Below are positions 17,897 through 27,506 of a stretch of DNA of 46,464 nucleotides, piece after piece (position 1 is the stretch's first letter; the number at the start of each line of letters is the position of its first letter). Source of the stretch: Methylococcales bacterium (GTDB taxonomy: Bacteria; Pseudomonadota; Gammaproteobacteria; Methylococcales; Methylomonadaceae); contig QVQE01000054.1 of NCBI GenBank assembly GCA_003584865.1, forward strand, positions 1-46,464. The letters run 5' to 3'. Position numbers and translations under genes: made by a program. The notes under the pieces are model-generated. The model saw only the letters and a program-made list of their open reading frames with translations, was not told the DNA's origin and did not search any database.

Positions 17897-20800
17897 TTAA
17901 TTACCTGTTTTAGGCGGCTCATTTAATGGGCTAATAGCAGGGGCATCTGGGTATCTGTAATATCGGGTTTTACTGTCATTGTTGTCTTTAGGTGTGGTCT
18001 TCTCCTCGACTATTGTTTTGGTCGTTTTAGGTGCTAGTGTTGGCGAAATCTGTTTAACTTCATTAGCCGGTAGCTTTTTGAATGCAGGCGTTATGTCTAC
18101 AATAGCAGGCTTGTTAACTGGGGGCTGAGTTGGCTTAACAATTGGCTTTTTAGGTAAAGGCTGAGGCACTTTAACAACGGGCTTATCAAGAGTAGGCTCT
18201 GCCACTTTAAGGGCTGTTTTATCAACCGAAGGCTGAGCTGGTTTAACAGTTGGTTTTATCGGTAAAGACGGAGGGGCTTTAACAACTGACTTATCAGGCG
18301 TAGGTTCTACTGCTTTAACGACGGTTTTATTAACCGAAGGCTGAGCTGGTTTAATAGTTGGTTTTATCGGTAAAGTCGGGGGGACTTTAACAACTGACTT
18401 ATCAGGCGTAGGTTCTGCTACTTTAACGACGGATTTATTAACCGAAGGCTGAGCTGGTTTAACAACCGCGTTTATCGGTGAAGGTTGAGGTGCTTTAACA
18501 ATCGGTTTATCAAGAGCAGGCTGTGTCACTTTAACGACGGTCTTATCAATCGAAGGCTGGATTGGTTTTGCTGTTGGTTTTTTAGATAAAGGGGCAGCGA
18601 TTTTAGCCTGAGGCTTCTCAACCGTAACCGATGGGGCAAGAGTATCAACCGTTGCAGGCTCAATAACAGGCTTAATCGTGTCCGTAGATATTACCCGTGT
18701 CGTCGGTGAAACGGGGCTATTGTTTGTCACCGTGTTATTAATCAATGGTGATAATATTGGCTTTAGATATTTGACTATTTGTACCGGTAATGCGCTGGTA
18801 AAATGATAGAGTCCTGAATTATCTCCTTCAACATAGGCTGTGATAACGCCAAAAAAACGATCCCCAACAAAGAAAGTAAAAGTAGCAGCACGACTGATAA
18901 ACTTCGAATCAAGCAATACGCCGCCAGCTCCCCATATTTGTTTGCGATGATCACCGGTACCGGTTTTTCCTCCGACCGCAAGTAAGTTATTATTCGCATC
19001 CGTATAACTGCCATTAAGACGAGATGCAGTTCCGCCTGTCACAACACCTATTAGGGCGCCACGGGACACTTTTGCAATTTCCGGAGCAAAGATACGCTCA
19101 CCTTCATCGGGCGCTTTGTTCAAGAGTGTTTCATAAGGTGTTCCTACTGCGTAATGAAAGCTTTGGAACCTTACCACGGGTAACTTTACCCCATCATTAA
19201 CTACAATACCCATCAGTTCGGCCAGTGCCGCAGGTCTATCACCAGAAGCACCTATAGATGTTGCATACGAGGGTGTTAATTCTTCAAAGGGATAGCCTAC
19301 CCGTTTCCAGGCTGCATGAATTTCATTAAAAGCTTCTTCTTCCAAAAGCGTCATGATTCTTTGTTGTTGAGCATTGGCTCGGTGATTATTAAATAACCAG
19401 CGGTAAACGTTTTGCCGAGATTCGGTACTCGCTTCAATGACCTCTTTTTTTGTTGCGTGAGGATGTTGAGCCAGGTACCCGACTAACCATAACTCTAAGG
19501 GATGAATCTTGGTAATATAACCTTGATCCTGTAAATCAAATTTCTTTACTGAATATCTATCGTATAAGTCATAAATATCTTCCTTGGCTAAGGTGGCTTT
19601 ATCTAACTGCTTATTAAGAAAAGCATTGAGCGCCATTTCGTCATTATTGGGATAAATAGCCCGATACAACATAGTCAGACGTGAAGCGGTTGGAAATACT
19701 CTTTTAACGAGCATGTCCATGGCTTCTTCTGGCGACTTACCTTCATAACGGGAGAAGAACCTTTGTAAATAAACCTGGCCTTCGTTATTTGCAAAACGTT
19801 CTAGATATTCTTTACGTTTGGGGCTATCTGGCGTATCAAGCCAGCTTGCGATACCCTCTGGTTTATAGAGATGATGATAAACAATTTCACGCATCAAACG
19901 AATAAAAACCAGATTGACGGAATCCCGTAATGCATCCCGCACTGACATGACTTTATAATCTTCATTCTTAGTAAAATTATTGAAGTGATGAAGCCCCCCC
20001 CCTGTAAAGAAGTATTCACCCGGGCTAGCTGAAAAGCGTTTATCAAGCGCAAGATTAAGGAAAGATTCTAAATCAATTTTGGGTGATAGTTTTAACTGCT
20101 CGATTACCCACGCCGATATATAATCCCGAGGATGTAAGGTGACCTGGTTTAGAGCGGATGTTGAAAAGTTTTTATATTGCCGATAAGTATCGGTTACCAA
20201 TTCAAGATAATGCACCATCGTGCGGAACTTGGATGTTGACCCCAAATCGATTCGAATACCTTCATTAATATCCAGTGGTTGATCATAGTTATCGGTTTGT
20301 ATGCGTAACAAATTGCCCGATTTGTCCTTTTCAAACAGCATTAAGCTATAAACAATGGGTTTAAGATCTGTGTTTTGATTGAGCATTCTAAATCCAAGGA
20401 TGCCGGCTGCACGTGCTTCAATGGGTTCACTGAGTTGTTTCAGGGCGTGATTAACGGCTTGTTGGGTTGTATAGTCCAACGTGCTTTTAACCGTTAAATC
20501 GAGTCGATCCAGATCATAGTTAGATTTAACGCCTAAGGTAGTCGCCAGACGGGCACGTAACACATTCTGGGTCTTTTTTTCTGTAAAGAATTGAGGTTCT
20601 GCGGGTTCTATTTTAGAAGGGCGATCACTGTGAATCTGTAATGCCGCATCTCTAAGTGCTGTTGAAATAACACCCTGCTCCGTCATTATCCGTAGATAGC
20701 GGTCAGTAAGGGTCTGTAAAGCATCAAAGCCACGACCTAATAAATACGAGGGACGTCTTTGAGATAATAAAATGTTCAACACCTGTCGATAGGCTTTGGC

Positions 20801-21754
20801 CTGTTGAGGCGTTATCTGTCGGGGTGTTTTTAAGGCATCCGGATTTAGTAAGCGATTGACCCGATTAAAGTCGGCACCAAACCAGGCCGATAAGCCGTCA
20901 CCTAAACCATGCACTTCGCCTAATTTAGGCGTTGCAGCTAAAGGCATTGAATTCAAATAAGATAAGGCAATTTCTTGTCTCATCTCCAGAGTATTGGGAC
21001 CCATCATATAAGCTCTTAAAGAGGCCGTGCCCATTTGTCGAAACTTATCAATGACTGAGTTCGTGTAACCATTCTTTGAATGACGATACTTTTCTAGTTG
21101 AGTCGCTAGTGTACTTCCACCGGGCACGGAACTTGTAGCACCTAATTTGTTCGCCATTAACTGTAGGGAAGCAAACCCTAAGCGATCCCATTCAATGGCT
21201 GGGTTAATGGTCAGGTTTTCGTCGTTAAGGAGTTCTCTATTCTCTATAAAAAGCAAGGTGTTGAGAATAATAGGAGGTATTGACTTAAAATCCGGGTAGC
21301 CGTAAGTAGGATAAATGGCGCTAAAGATAACTTGGTCTGATTTATCCACTATATGAAGCCCGGCCTGAGTTTTTTCATGATAGATATTAAACAAACCGTA
21401 ATTAGCTAGTTCTGTCATCATGGGTGAAAAAGAGGCCTGAGAGGTAATACGATAACCTGATTGATCTAAACGATTGATAACATCAGGTAACAGGGTATAA
21501 CCTAATCTTTGGTCATAAGGGCCGTATTCTGGGTATTGGATTGATGAACTAGGGCCTGATGTGAGCTTAAAACCTAATTGTTGACTTATTGCCGATAAAT
21601 ACCTGGCTTGATATTTTGATGTTCTAACCTCGTCGCGGATGAGTTTAAAAACGACAAAACAAACTGCAATAGATATAACAATGATATAAAGTAATAAAAA
21701 TCTCTGAAGACCATTGTTAGTTCTTCGATGTTTAGATATTTGGCGTCTTGGCAT
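17897..21754 (-). CDS. Bifunctional penicillin-binding protein with long repeat tail
   Basis: A 1285-residue class A PBP-like enzyme for peptidoglycan synthesis. A short cytoplasmic start and one membrane helix (18-40) anchor it. The glycosyltransferase (GT51) region holds FIENRELL near 170 and GGSTLATQLEKYRHS at 212, a variant of the usual GGSTITQQ. The transpeptidase has all three motifs: STSK at 506-509, SVN at 612-614 and KTG at 930-932. An insert of roughly 300 residues between SVN and KTG is much longer than in PBP1a/1b. After about residue 1010 comes a Pro/Lys/Val tail with four 36-residue repeats. It belongs to a divergent GT51-PBP group, so no E. coli symbol is given. It may form an operon with the DUF2797 gene upstream. 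Confidence 0.85.
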   Translation of the reverse strand: MPRRQISKHRRTNNGLQRFLLLYIIVISIAVCFVVFKLIRDEVRTSKYQARYLSAISQQLGFKLTSGPSSSIQYPEYGPYDQRLGYTLLPDVINRLDQSGYRITSQASFSPMMTELANYGLFNIYHEKTQAGLHIVDKSDQVIFSAIYPTYGYPDFKSIPPIILNTLLFIENRELLNDENLTINPAIEWDRLGFASLQLMANKLGATSSVPGGSTLATQLEKYRHSKNGYTNSVIDKFRQMGTASLRAYMMGPNTLEMRQEIALSYLNSMPLAATPKLGEVHGLGDGLSAWFGADFNRVNRLLNPDALKTPRQITPQQAKAYRQVLNILLSQRRPSYLLGRGFDALQTLTDRYLRIMTEQGVISTALRDAALQIHSDRPSKIEPAEPQFFTEKKTQNVLRARLATTLGVKSNYDLDRLDLTVKSTLDYTTQQAVNHALKQLSEPIEARAAGILGFRMLNQNTDLKPIVYSLMLFEKDKSGNLLRIQTDNYDQPLDINEGIRIDLGSTSKFRTMVHYLELVTDTYRQYKNFSTSALNQVTLHPRDYISAWVIEQLKLSPKIDLESFLNLALDKRFSASPGEYFFTGGGLHHFNNFTKNEDYKVMSVRDALRDSVNLVFIRLMREIVYHHLYKPEGIASWLDTPDSPKRKEYLERFANNEGQVYLQRFFSRYEGKSPEEAMDMLVKRVFPTASRLTMLYRAIYPNNDEMALNAFLNKQLDKATLAKEDIYDLYDRYSVKKFDLQDQGYITKIHPLELWLVGYLAQHPHATKKEVIEASTESRQNVYRWLFNNHRANAQQQRIMTLLEEEAFNEIHAAWKRVGYPFEELTPSYATSIGASGDRPAALAELMGIVVNDGVKLPVVRFQSFHYAVGTPYETLLNKAPDEGERIFAPEIAKVSRGALIGVVTGGTASRLNGSYTDANNNLLAVGGKTGTGDHRKQIWGAGGVLLDSKFISRAATFTFFVGDRFFGVITAYVEGDNSGLYHFTSALPVQIVKYLKPILSPLINNTVTNNSPVSPTTRVISTDTIKPVIEPATVDTLAPSVTVEKPQAKIAAPLSKKPTAKPIQPSIDKTVVKVTQPALDKPIVKAPQPSPINAVVKPAQPSVNKSVVKVAEPTPDKSVVKVPPTLPIKPTIKPAQPSVNKTVVKAVEPTPDKSVVKAPPSLPIKPTVKPAQPSVDKTALKVAEPTLDKPVVKVPQPLPKKPIVKPTQPPVNKPAIVDITPAFKKLPANEVKQISPTLAPKTTKTIVEEKTTPKDNNDSKTRYYRYPDAPAISPLNEPPKTGN
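18101..18568 (-). repeat. 108-bp tandem repeat in the PBP gene (36-aa units)
   Basis: Four in-frame units of 108 bases (18568-18461, 18460-18353, 18352-18245, 18244-18137) plus one-third of a fifth encode KPAQPSVNKSVVKVAEPTPD-type blocks of 36 residues. Units 2 and 3 are nearly identical in DNA, which implies recent duplication. The coded segment is Lys/Pro/Val rich with regularly spaced Lys, like a cell-wall-spanning or polyanion-binding linker. Confidence 0.9.
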
Positions 21755-21778
21755 GATTAGCTTTTTTATTTGAGTTGT

Positions 21779-22594
21779 CTATACCGAGAATTCTACTTCG
21801 TAGCCACTATACTTCCGTATATTAATAACACCAGTATCCAATAATAGATACTGGCCTTTAATGCCTTGTAAAAATCCAGATACTAGGGGATTTTTGTCAA
21901 GGTTAAACGAGGTTATTTTTTTAGGATAGGTGTCTATAGGATAGTGAATGTCTACAATGGGCATATTTGATAAGGGCGTAATATCATTTTCTGCGAAGCG
22001 ATGGCTTATTTCTGAGAGGTCAGATTCACACAAGTTGATCAAGTTATCACGCTTTTCAAATAAATCAATGGGGTCTACATGATTCTTAAGCATCTGCTGC
22101 CAGCTGGTTTTATCACTGACGTGTTTAGCAAAGGCGATTTCAATTAGTCCTGACTGAAGTCGGGATTGAACTTTAAAAATAGGTAAGGCCTGAACTGCAC
22201 CCTGGTCTATCCATCGCGTTGGAGTTTGTGTTTGTCGGGTAATACCTATTTTAATACCACTAGAGTTAGCTAAATACACAATATGTGGTTGAAAGCAAAA
22301 TGTTTCCCCCCACTCAGGTTCTCTACAGGTTCCGGCGTCATAATGACAGGTTTCTGGTTTCATGATACACATATCGCATTGCGCTAGAGCTGTAAAACAA
22401 GGGTAGCAGTAACCTTGATTAAAGCTTTTCTTAATGGCTCTATTGCAATGCACGCATAAGATTTGGCCGGTAAAACGCAACTTGATGGGTTTACCAATCA
22501 AGGCATTTAACGGGATACGTTCGTTACCCACAGGTAATTCATACTGAACAACAGTGTCCAGTTGCGTGTACATTTTAGCGAGAGTGCCTTGCAT
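21779..22594 (-). CDS. DUF2797 family protein
   Basis: A 271-residue protein of the DUF2797 family. Eight Cys residues lie in zinc-ribbon-like pairs (ILCVHCNRAIKKSFNQGYCYPCF, QCDMCIMKPETCH, GTCREPEWGE). Then IVYLANSSGIKIGITRQTQTPTRWIDQGA resembles the GIY-YIG-like nuclease-fold core noted for such proteins. The biochemical role is not known. The ORF in the track begins 17 codons earlier, inside hemF; I chose the internal ATG (MQGTLAKMYTQL), which is preceded by AGGAC at a good distance. It lies between hemF and the PBP gene in the same direction. Confidence 0.78.
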   Translation of the reverse strand: MQGTLAKMYTQLDTVVQYELPVGNERIPLNALIGKPIKLRFTGQILCVHCNRAIKKSFNQGYCYPCFTALAQCDMCIMKPETCHYDAGTCREPEWGETFCFQPHIVYLANSSGIKIGITRQTQTPTRWIDQGAVQALPIFKVQSRLQSGLIEIAFAKHVSDKTSWQQMLKNHVDPIDLFEKRDNLINLCESDLSEISHRFAENDITPLSNMPIVDIHYPIDTYPKKITSFNLDKNPLVSGFLQGIKGQYLLLDTGVINIRKYSGYEVEFSV

Positions 22595-22629
22595 TAATTG
22601 AGTCCTAAGGAGATTAGTCGGAGTTAGAA

Positions 22630-23854
<1,225 letters not shown>

Positions 23855-24619
23855 ATGAAAAAAATACTGATTAATTTAACCTTGGTTGGTTCTTTAGCTT
23901 TTGGTTCTAATATGGCATTTGCGAATTGCGCTGCTTTACCGAACTATAATGCCCTCGTTTCCGCATTATCTACAGCACGTCATCAAGAAAATGGTGGCTT
24001 TAGTTTAGATATGTGGGGTACGATTGTTGACAGAGATGGTATCGTTTGTGCCGTTGCTTTTACGGGGGTAGATCGTGGTGACCAATGGCCAGGTAGCAGA
24101 GTAATTTCAGCCCAGAAAGCAAATACTGCTAATGCGTTTAGTCTCCCAGGGCTTGCTTTATCAACAGCGAATCTTTACAGTGCTGTACAACCAGGAGGTA
24201 GTTTATTTGGTTTACAAGCAAGCAACCCGGTTGACACTGCTGCCGCTTATAGAGGGCCATCGGTTAATTATGGCAAAACTTTTGATCCTTTAGTAGGTAA
24301 TAAAATAGGGGGGGTTAATGTGTTTGGCGGTGGCTTGGCACTATATGATCATACGGGTAAATTATTGGGTGCTATTGGGGTGAGTGGTGACTCTTCTTGT
24401 GCGGATCATAATATTGCCTGGAGAACGCGTAATGCACTTAACCTGGATTATGTGCCAGCTGGAGTTGCAAAGGGATTTGCTGGAGATACCACGCATCCCG
24501 ATAATATCGTTTTTGATATAACCACCAATACATCTGGAGTCAGTTCAAGTGCAAGCGGATGGGGGCATCCTTCATGCTACAATACATATTCTGTTAGTCA
24601 GTTACCCGCAACGAAATAA
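23855..24619 (+). CDS. Secreted GlcG/HbpS-type heme-binding family protein
   Basis: The start is the internal ATG with GGTGG upstream, giving 254 residues with a clear Sec signal peptide (MKKILINLTLVGSLAFGSNM, cleavage after AFA). The mature protein shows the GlcG/HbpS (DUF336, PF03928) pattern: WGTIVDRDGIVCAVAFTGVD, VISAQKANTANAFSLPGLAL, and IGGVNVFGGGLALYDHTGKLLGAIGVSGDSSCADH. HbpS of Streptomyces binds heme and senses redox stress; other members have unknown roles. Here it is predicted to be periplasmic. It has its own terminator. It points away from hemF, an interesting but unproven heme link. Confidence 0.82.
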   Translation: MKKILINLTLVGSLAFGSNMAFANCAALPNYNALVSALSTARHQENGGFSLDMWGTIVDRDGIVCAVAFTGVDRGDQWPGSRVISAQKANTANAFSLPGLALSTANLYSAVQPGGSLFGLQASNPVDTAAAYRGPSVNYGKTFDPLVGNKIGGVNVFGGGLALYDHTGKLLGAIGVSGDSSCADHNIAWRTRNALNLDYVPAGVAKGFAGDTTHPDNIVFDITTNTSGVSSSASGWGHPSCYNTYSVSQLPATK

Positions 24620-24634
24620 GTTAATCTGGTTGTG

Positions 24635-24668
24635 AAGCCGTTGGATTTAAATCAGCGGCTTTTTAATT
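24635..24668 (+). terminator. Terminator after the GlcG-like gene
   Basis: AAGCCG (24635-24640) pairs with CGGCTT (24656-24661), and the stem extends imperfectly inwards. It is followed by TTTAATTTT. The stem starts 15 bases after the stop codon. Confidence 0.65.
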
Positions 24669-24699
24669 TTCTTTGTGGTTTGCTTGGGTAATTAAGGGT

Positions 24700-24906
24700 A
24701 TGAAATTAACGCTTCAAATCGCTTTAGGCGTATTTTTGGGTACGCTATCATCACAATTAATTATTGATACTTGGCGCTCCAATCAAACAAATATCGCTAA
24801 ACAAAAAGAAGAGCGGGTTCGGGCGGAACAAGAAAAAGTCCGACAAGAGCAGGGGGAGCGTATTCGAGCTTTGTTACTACAAAACAATAAGCACCTTAGT
24901 CAATAG
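24700..24906 (+). CDS. Small membrane-anchored coiled-coil protein
   Basis: The internal ATG gives 68 residues; the track ORF uses a TTG nine codons earlier. The N-terminus is one hydrophobic helix (LTLQIALGVFLGTLSSQLII). A highly charged helix rich in Glu/Gln/Arg follows (KQKEERVRAEQEKVRQEQGE), likely a coiled coil on one face of the membrane. AAGGG sits very close to the ATG, so the start is uncertain. No family is recognised. It lies between the GlcG-like gene and the curli operon, and faces the end of the latter. Confidence 0.55.
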   Translation: MKLTLQIALGVFLGTLSSQLIIDTWRSNQTNIAKQKEERVRAEQEKVRQEQGERIRALLLQNNKHLSQ

Positions 24907-24983
24907 CTTATTGACTGGATGATTCGATCAGGCAGATTTTGTTGCTGTTAACAGGGCATTAACGGAATTACGATAATGTTTTT

Positions 24984-25014
24984 AAAAAGGGTGGCGATTC
25001 AATGCCATCCTTTT
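24984..25014. terminator. Bidirectional terminator at the end of the curli operon
   Basis: AAAAAGGGTGGC and GCCATCCTTTT form a GC-rich stem with one mismatch and an eight-base loop. A T-rich tail follows on each strand. It lies about 12 bases after the stop of the last curlin gene (reverse strand) and also faces the small membrane-protein gene (forward strand). Confidence 0.75.
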
Positions 25015-25025
25015 AGGCTGTCTAC

Positions 25026-26180
25026 TTATTGTTGGGTTATCGTTATAGTATTGCTATAACCACTCTGGATTATGTTGGCAATATCTGTGTGACCGCTATC
25101 ACTGTTGGTATTTTGATTGATAGTGGCACTATTAGTGTCGCCGGATTGACTGACAGTGGCACTGTTGTTCTCAGAGCCGCCCTGGTTAACATTTACATAA
25201 CTATTCGTTGCAGCAGATTGATCAACATTTGCAGTGTTGTTATCACCTGTTTGATTAATAATTTGTATATTCTGATTATTCCAGATGTTATCATTAATGG
25301 TGATCGTATTGCCTGAGCCGGATTGGGTGATTTGCGGGCTGGTGTTGTCAGTTTGCTGAATAGTAACAGAGTTGGAATCACCTACTTGTAAGATGCCGGC
25401 CTGAGCATTACTGGCTGTTTGGGAAATACTGGCGCTATTATAGTTACCCTGTTGATTAATAGTCGCTCTGCTGTTGGAGCCTTCCTGGCTAATAGAGGCT
25501 TTATTGCTTGAGCCATATTGCGTAATAGACGCTGTATTACCCGAGCCGATGTCCTGAGTAATCAGAGCCGTGTTATATCCCCACAAACCACCTGTGTTAT
25601 CTTGAGAAATACTGGCGCTATTGGCACTGTTCAAAGCTGTTTGATTTATCGAAGCACTGTTAAGATTACCCCATTGCGAGATGTCTGCGCTATCGCCATT
25701 GCCATAAAATTGATTAATACCAGCGCCATTAGAATAACCCGTTTGAGCAATTGTTAACCAGTTTGTTCCAAGCTGATAACCTTGAAAAACACCAGTAGAA
25801 TTGCTTATACCTTGTTGATCTATGATGGCGACGGAAATATAGTGATCACTGCCGTAGCTATTATGGTTGTCTTGATGGACGCCCACGGAGTTGCTATCAC
25901 CTACCTGAGAAATATTAGCGACTCCCGATCCGTTGCCGTAAGAATACCCCTCAGCAGATTGGGATACGGATACAGCGTTAGTATTGCCACTTTGTTTGGT
26001 TGAGCTTTGGTTGTTATCATTCGATTGAGTGATAGAAATAGAGTTGCCATCTCCACCCTCTTGTGAAGCAGTAATCGTATTGTAATTGCCTGCTGCATCA
26101 GCGGTAACTGTATTGTCTGCCATACCTACTGGGGTACATAACACCGTGCTAATGGCGAGTACTAACGGCTTAATTTTCAT
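25026..26180 (-). CDS. Major curlin-repeat amyloid subunit (long, 384 aa)
   Basis: The internal ATG, with AAGGG seven to eight bases before it, gives a Sec signal peptide (MKIKPLVLAISTVLCTPVGM, cleavage after ADA/MADN). The rest is about 28 short strand segments, each ending in Gln with Asn/Gly turns (SGNTNAVSVSQ, GNYNSASISQ), or roughly 14 curlin-type repeats against five in E. coli CsgA. Such repeats stack as a β-helix and polymerise outside the cell. It is the last gene of the operon. The front and the end (IIQSGYSNTITITQQ) closely resemble the 293-residue curlin gene at the other end, so the two are paralogues. Call as a CsgA-type subunit; the exact A or B role is not decidable. Confidence 0.88.
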   Translation of the reverse strand: MKIKPLVLAISTVLCTPVGMADNTVTADAAGNYNTITASQEGGDGNSISITQSNDNNQSSTKQSGNTNAVSVSQSAEGYSYGNGSGVANISQVGDSNSVGVHQDNHNSYGSDHYISVAIIDQQGISNSTGVFQGYQLGTNWLTIAQTGYSNGAGINQFYGNGDSADISQWGNLNSASINQTALNSANSASISQDNTGGLWGYNTALITQDIGSGNTASITQYGSSNKASISQEGSNSRATINQQGNYNSASISQTASNAQAGILQVGDSNSVTIQQTDNTSPQITQSGSGNTITINDNIWNNQNIQIINQTGDNNTANVDQSAATNSYVNVNQGGSENNSATVSQSGDTNSATINQNTNSDSGHTDIANIIQSGYSNTITITQQ

Positions 26181-26254
26181 TAGGGTTACCCTTATATTGT
26201 TAATGAAATAGGGCGGCATGCTGAACGGCTGCACTCAAAATTAAAATCCCTCCG

Positions 26255-26659
26255 TTAGGGCTTACCCGTTTCGGTGATAACTACTTTTTTTCCATTACCT
26301 ACTTCTATAACTGTGCGGTTATTACCATCGCCTTCCTGATGATGTATCACCTGATTGTTCTGACCATCTTGTAAGGCGATAGCCGTATTATGTTGTCCAT
26401 TTTGGCCTTGTAGGCTGATATTATTGTTACCGGATTGTGCTACCAGGCTTCTATTAGTCGCTCCGCTTTGTGATTGTACCAGGGTATTGTTATGCCCCGT
26501 TTGTTGTACAATAACGTCCCCCATTGAACCTTTTTGAGTAACGTGTGCTTTATTATTGCCTGAACCTGTTTGAGTAATTGAAATCACATTGGCAGCATTG
26601 CTGGTCATAATAGAACCTATAAGTAAAGTAACAAAAACAAAGTGGTTAGTTGATTTCAT
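26255..26659 (-). CDS. Small curlin-repeat protein (candidate minor subunit)
   Basis: 134 residues with a signal peptide (MKSTNHFVFVTLLIGSIMTS, cleavage after NAA). About ten strand segments of curlin type follow, such as VISITQTGSGNNKAHVTQKG and NTAIALQDGQNNQVIHHQEG. It ends with a basic, non-repeat tail (GNGKKVVITETGKP). A short curlin protein with a charged final unit resembles CsgB, the nucleator that anchors fibres to the cell, so a nucleator role is reasonable but unproven. It lies 12 bases after the 260-residue curlin gene, and the long curlin follows, so the three are cotranscribed. Confidence 0.78.
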   Translation of the reverse strand: MKSTNHFVFVTLLIGSIMTSNAANVISITQTGSGNNKAHVTQKGSMGDVIVQQTGHNNTLVQSQSGATNRSLVAQSGNNNISLQGQNGQHNTAIALQDGQNNQVIHHQEGDGNNRTVIEVGNGKKVVITETGKP

Positions 26660-26671
26660 AATAATTGGTTC

Positions 26672-27454
26672 TTAAGGTTGGATCACGGTAATCGAAACGC
26701 CACCTGATTCTGTGATATTAATAGATTGACCATTCCCCATCTGTACAATATTAGCGATGTTATTATTGCCATATTGGGTGATCCCTGCATAATTGTTCGT
26801 ACCGTTTTGGGTCAAATTAGCTTGATTGCCATTGCCGTTTTGTTCAATCTGGGCTTGGTTATAACCCTGTGACTGGAGAACACTGATCATGTTCGCTTCG
26901 CCGGTTTGTGATAACTTAGCATAGTTACCGATGTCTGATTGAGCTACTTGTACTGAATTAAGGACGCCTGACTGCATGATATCTAGTGTGTTAAAGCTGC
27001 CTGTTTGTGAGGCACTGACATAATTACCCGTACCGGCGGAACTATTGATTAAATTATCCTGGCTAATGGTAATGGTGTTATTGTCGCTGGTTTGTGTGAT
27101 GTAAGCCAGATTATCGGTACTCGCTTGAACCAATGTGGCTTGATTGTAGTTGCCGATCTGATCAATAGATGAATAGTCATTGTTGGCCTCTTGAGTTACA
27201 CCAATGTTATTATTGAGTCCAGTTTGCGACAATTGCGAAAAACTACCGACACTGCTCAATTCTATTGTGAATCCCATTTGCTCAATTGAACTTTGATTTC
27301 CAGCACCGGATTGAAAGACCAAGGCCGTCTGTTGATCACCCTCCTGATCGATATAAGCCAGATTATCAGCGCCAGCAGTATTGACCAAACATAAAAACAC
27401 ACTGCCTGCTAAACGCAATCGATACCCGGGATGATTAAACTCATTTCGTTTCAT
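26672..27454 (-). CDS. Curlin-repeat protein (260 aa)
   Basis: A secreted protein of 260 residues. A basic start and hydrophobic stretch (YRLRLAGSVFLCLVNTAGAD) form a signal peptide, with the mature part starting near DNLAYIDQEG. About 20 Gln-ended strand segments follow with N-G turns, for example GNGNQANLTQNGTNNYAGITQ and FNTLDIMQSGVLNSVQVAQS. The tail GNGQSINITESGGVSITVIQP departs from the repeat and resembles the end of the 134-residue neighbour (ITE-S/T-G). An AAAGG ribosome site precedes the ATG. It could be CsgB-like or a second CsgA-like subunit. Confidence 0.82.
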   Translation of the reverse strand: MKRNEFNHPGYRLRLAGSVFLCLVNTAGADNLAYIDQEGDQQTALVFQSGAGNQSSIEQMGFTIELSSVGSFSQLSQTGLNNNIGVTQEANNDYSSIDQIGNYNQATLVQASTDNLAYITQTSDNNTITISQDNLINSSAGTGNYVSASQTGSFNTLDIMQSGVLNSVQVAQSDIGNYAKLSQTGEANMISVLQSQGYNQAQIEQNGNGNQANLTQNGTNNYAGITQYGNNNIANIVQMGNGQSINITESGGVSITVIQP

Positions 27455-27506
27455 GTGGTTAGCCTTTATTAGAGTTTATCTCTTCGTGCCGTATTCAATA
27501 TTCCAA

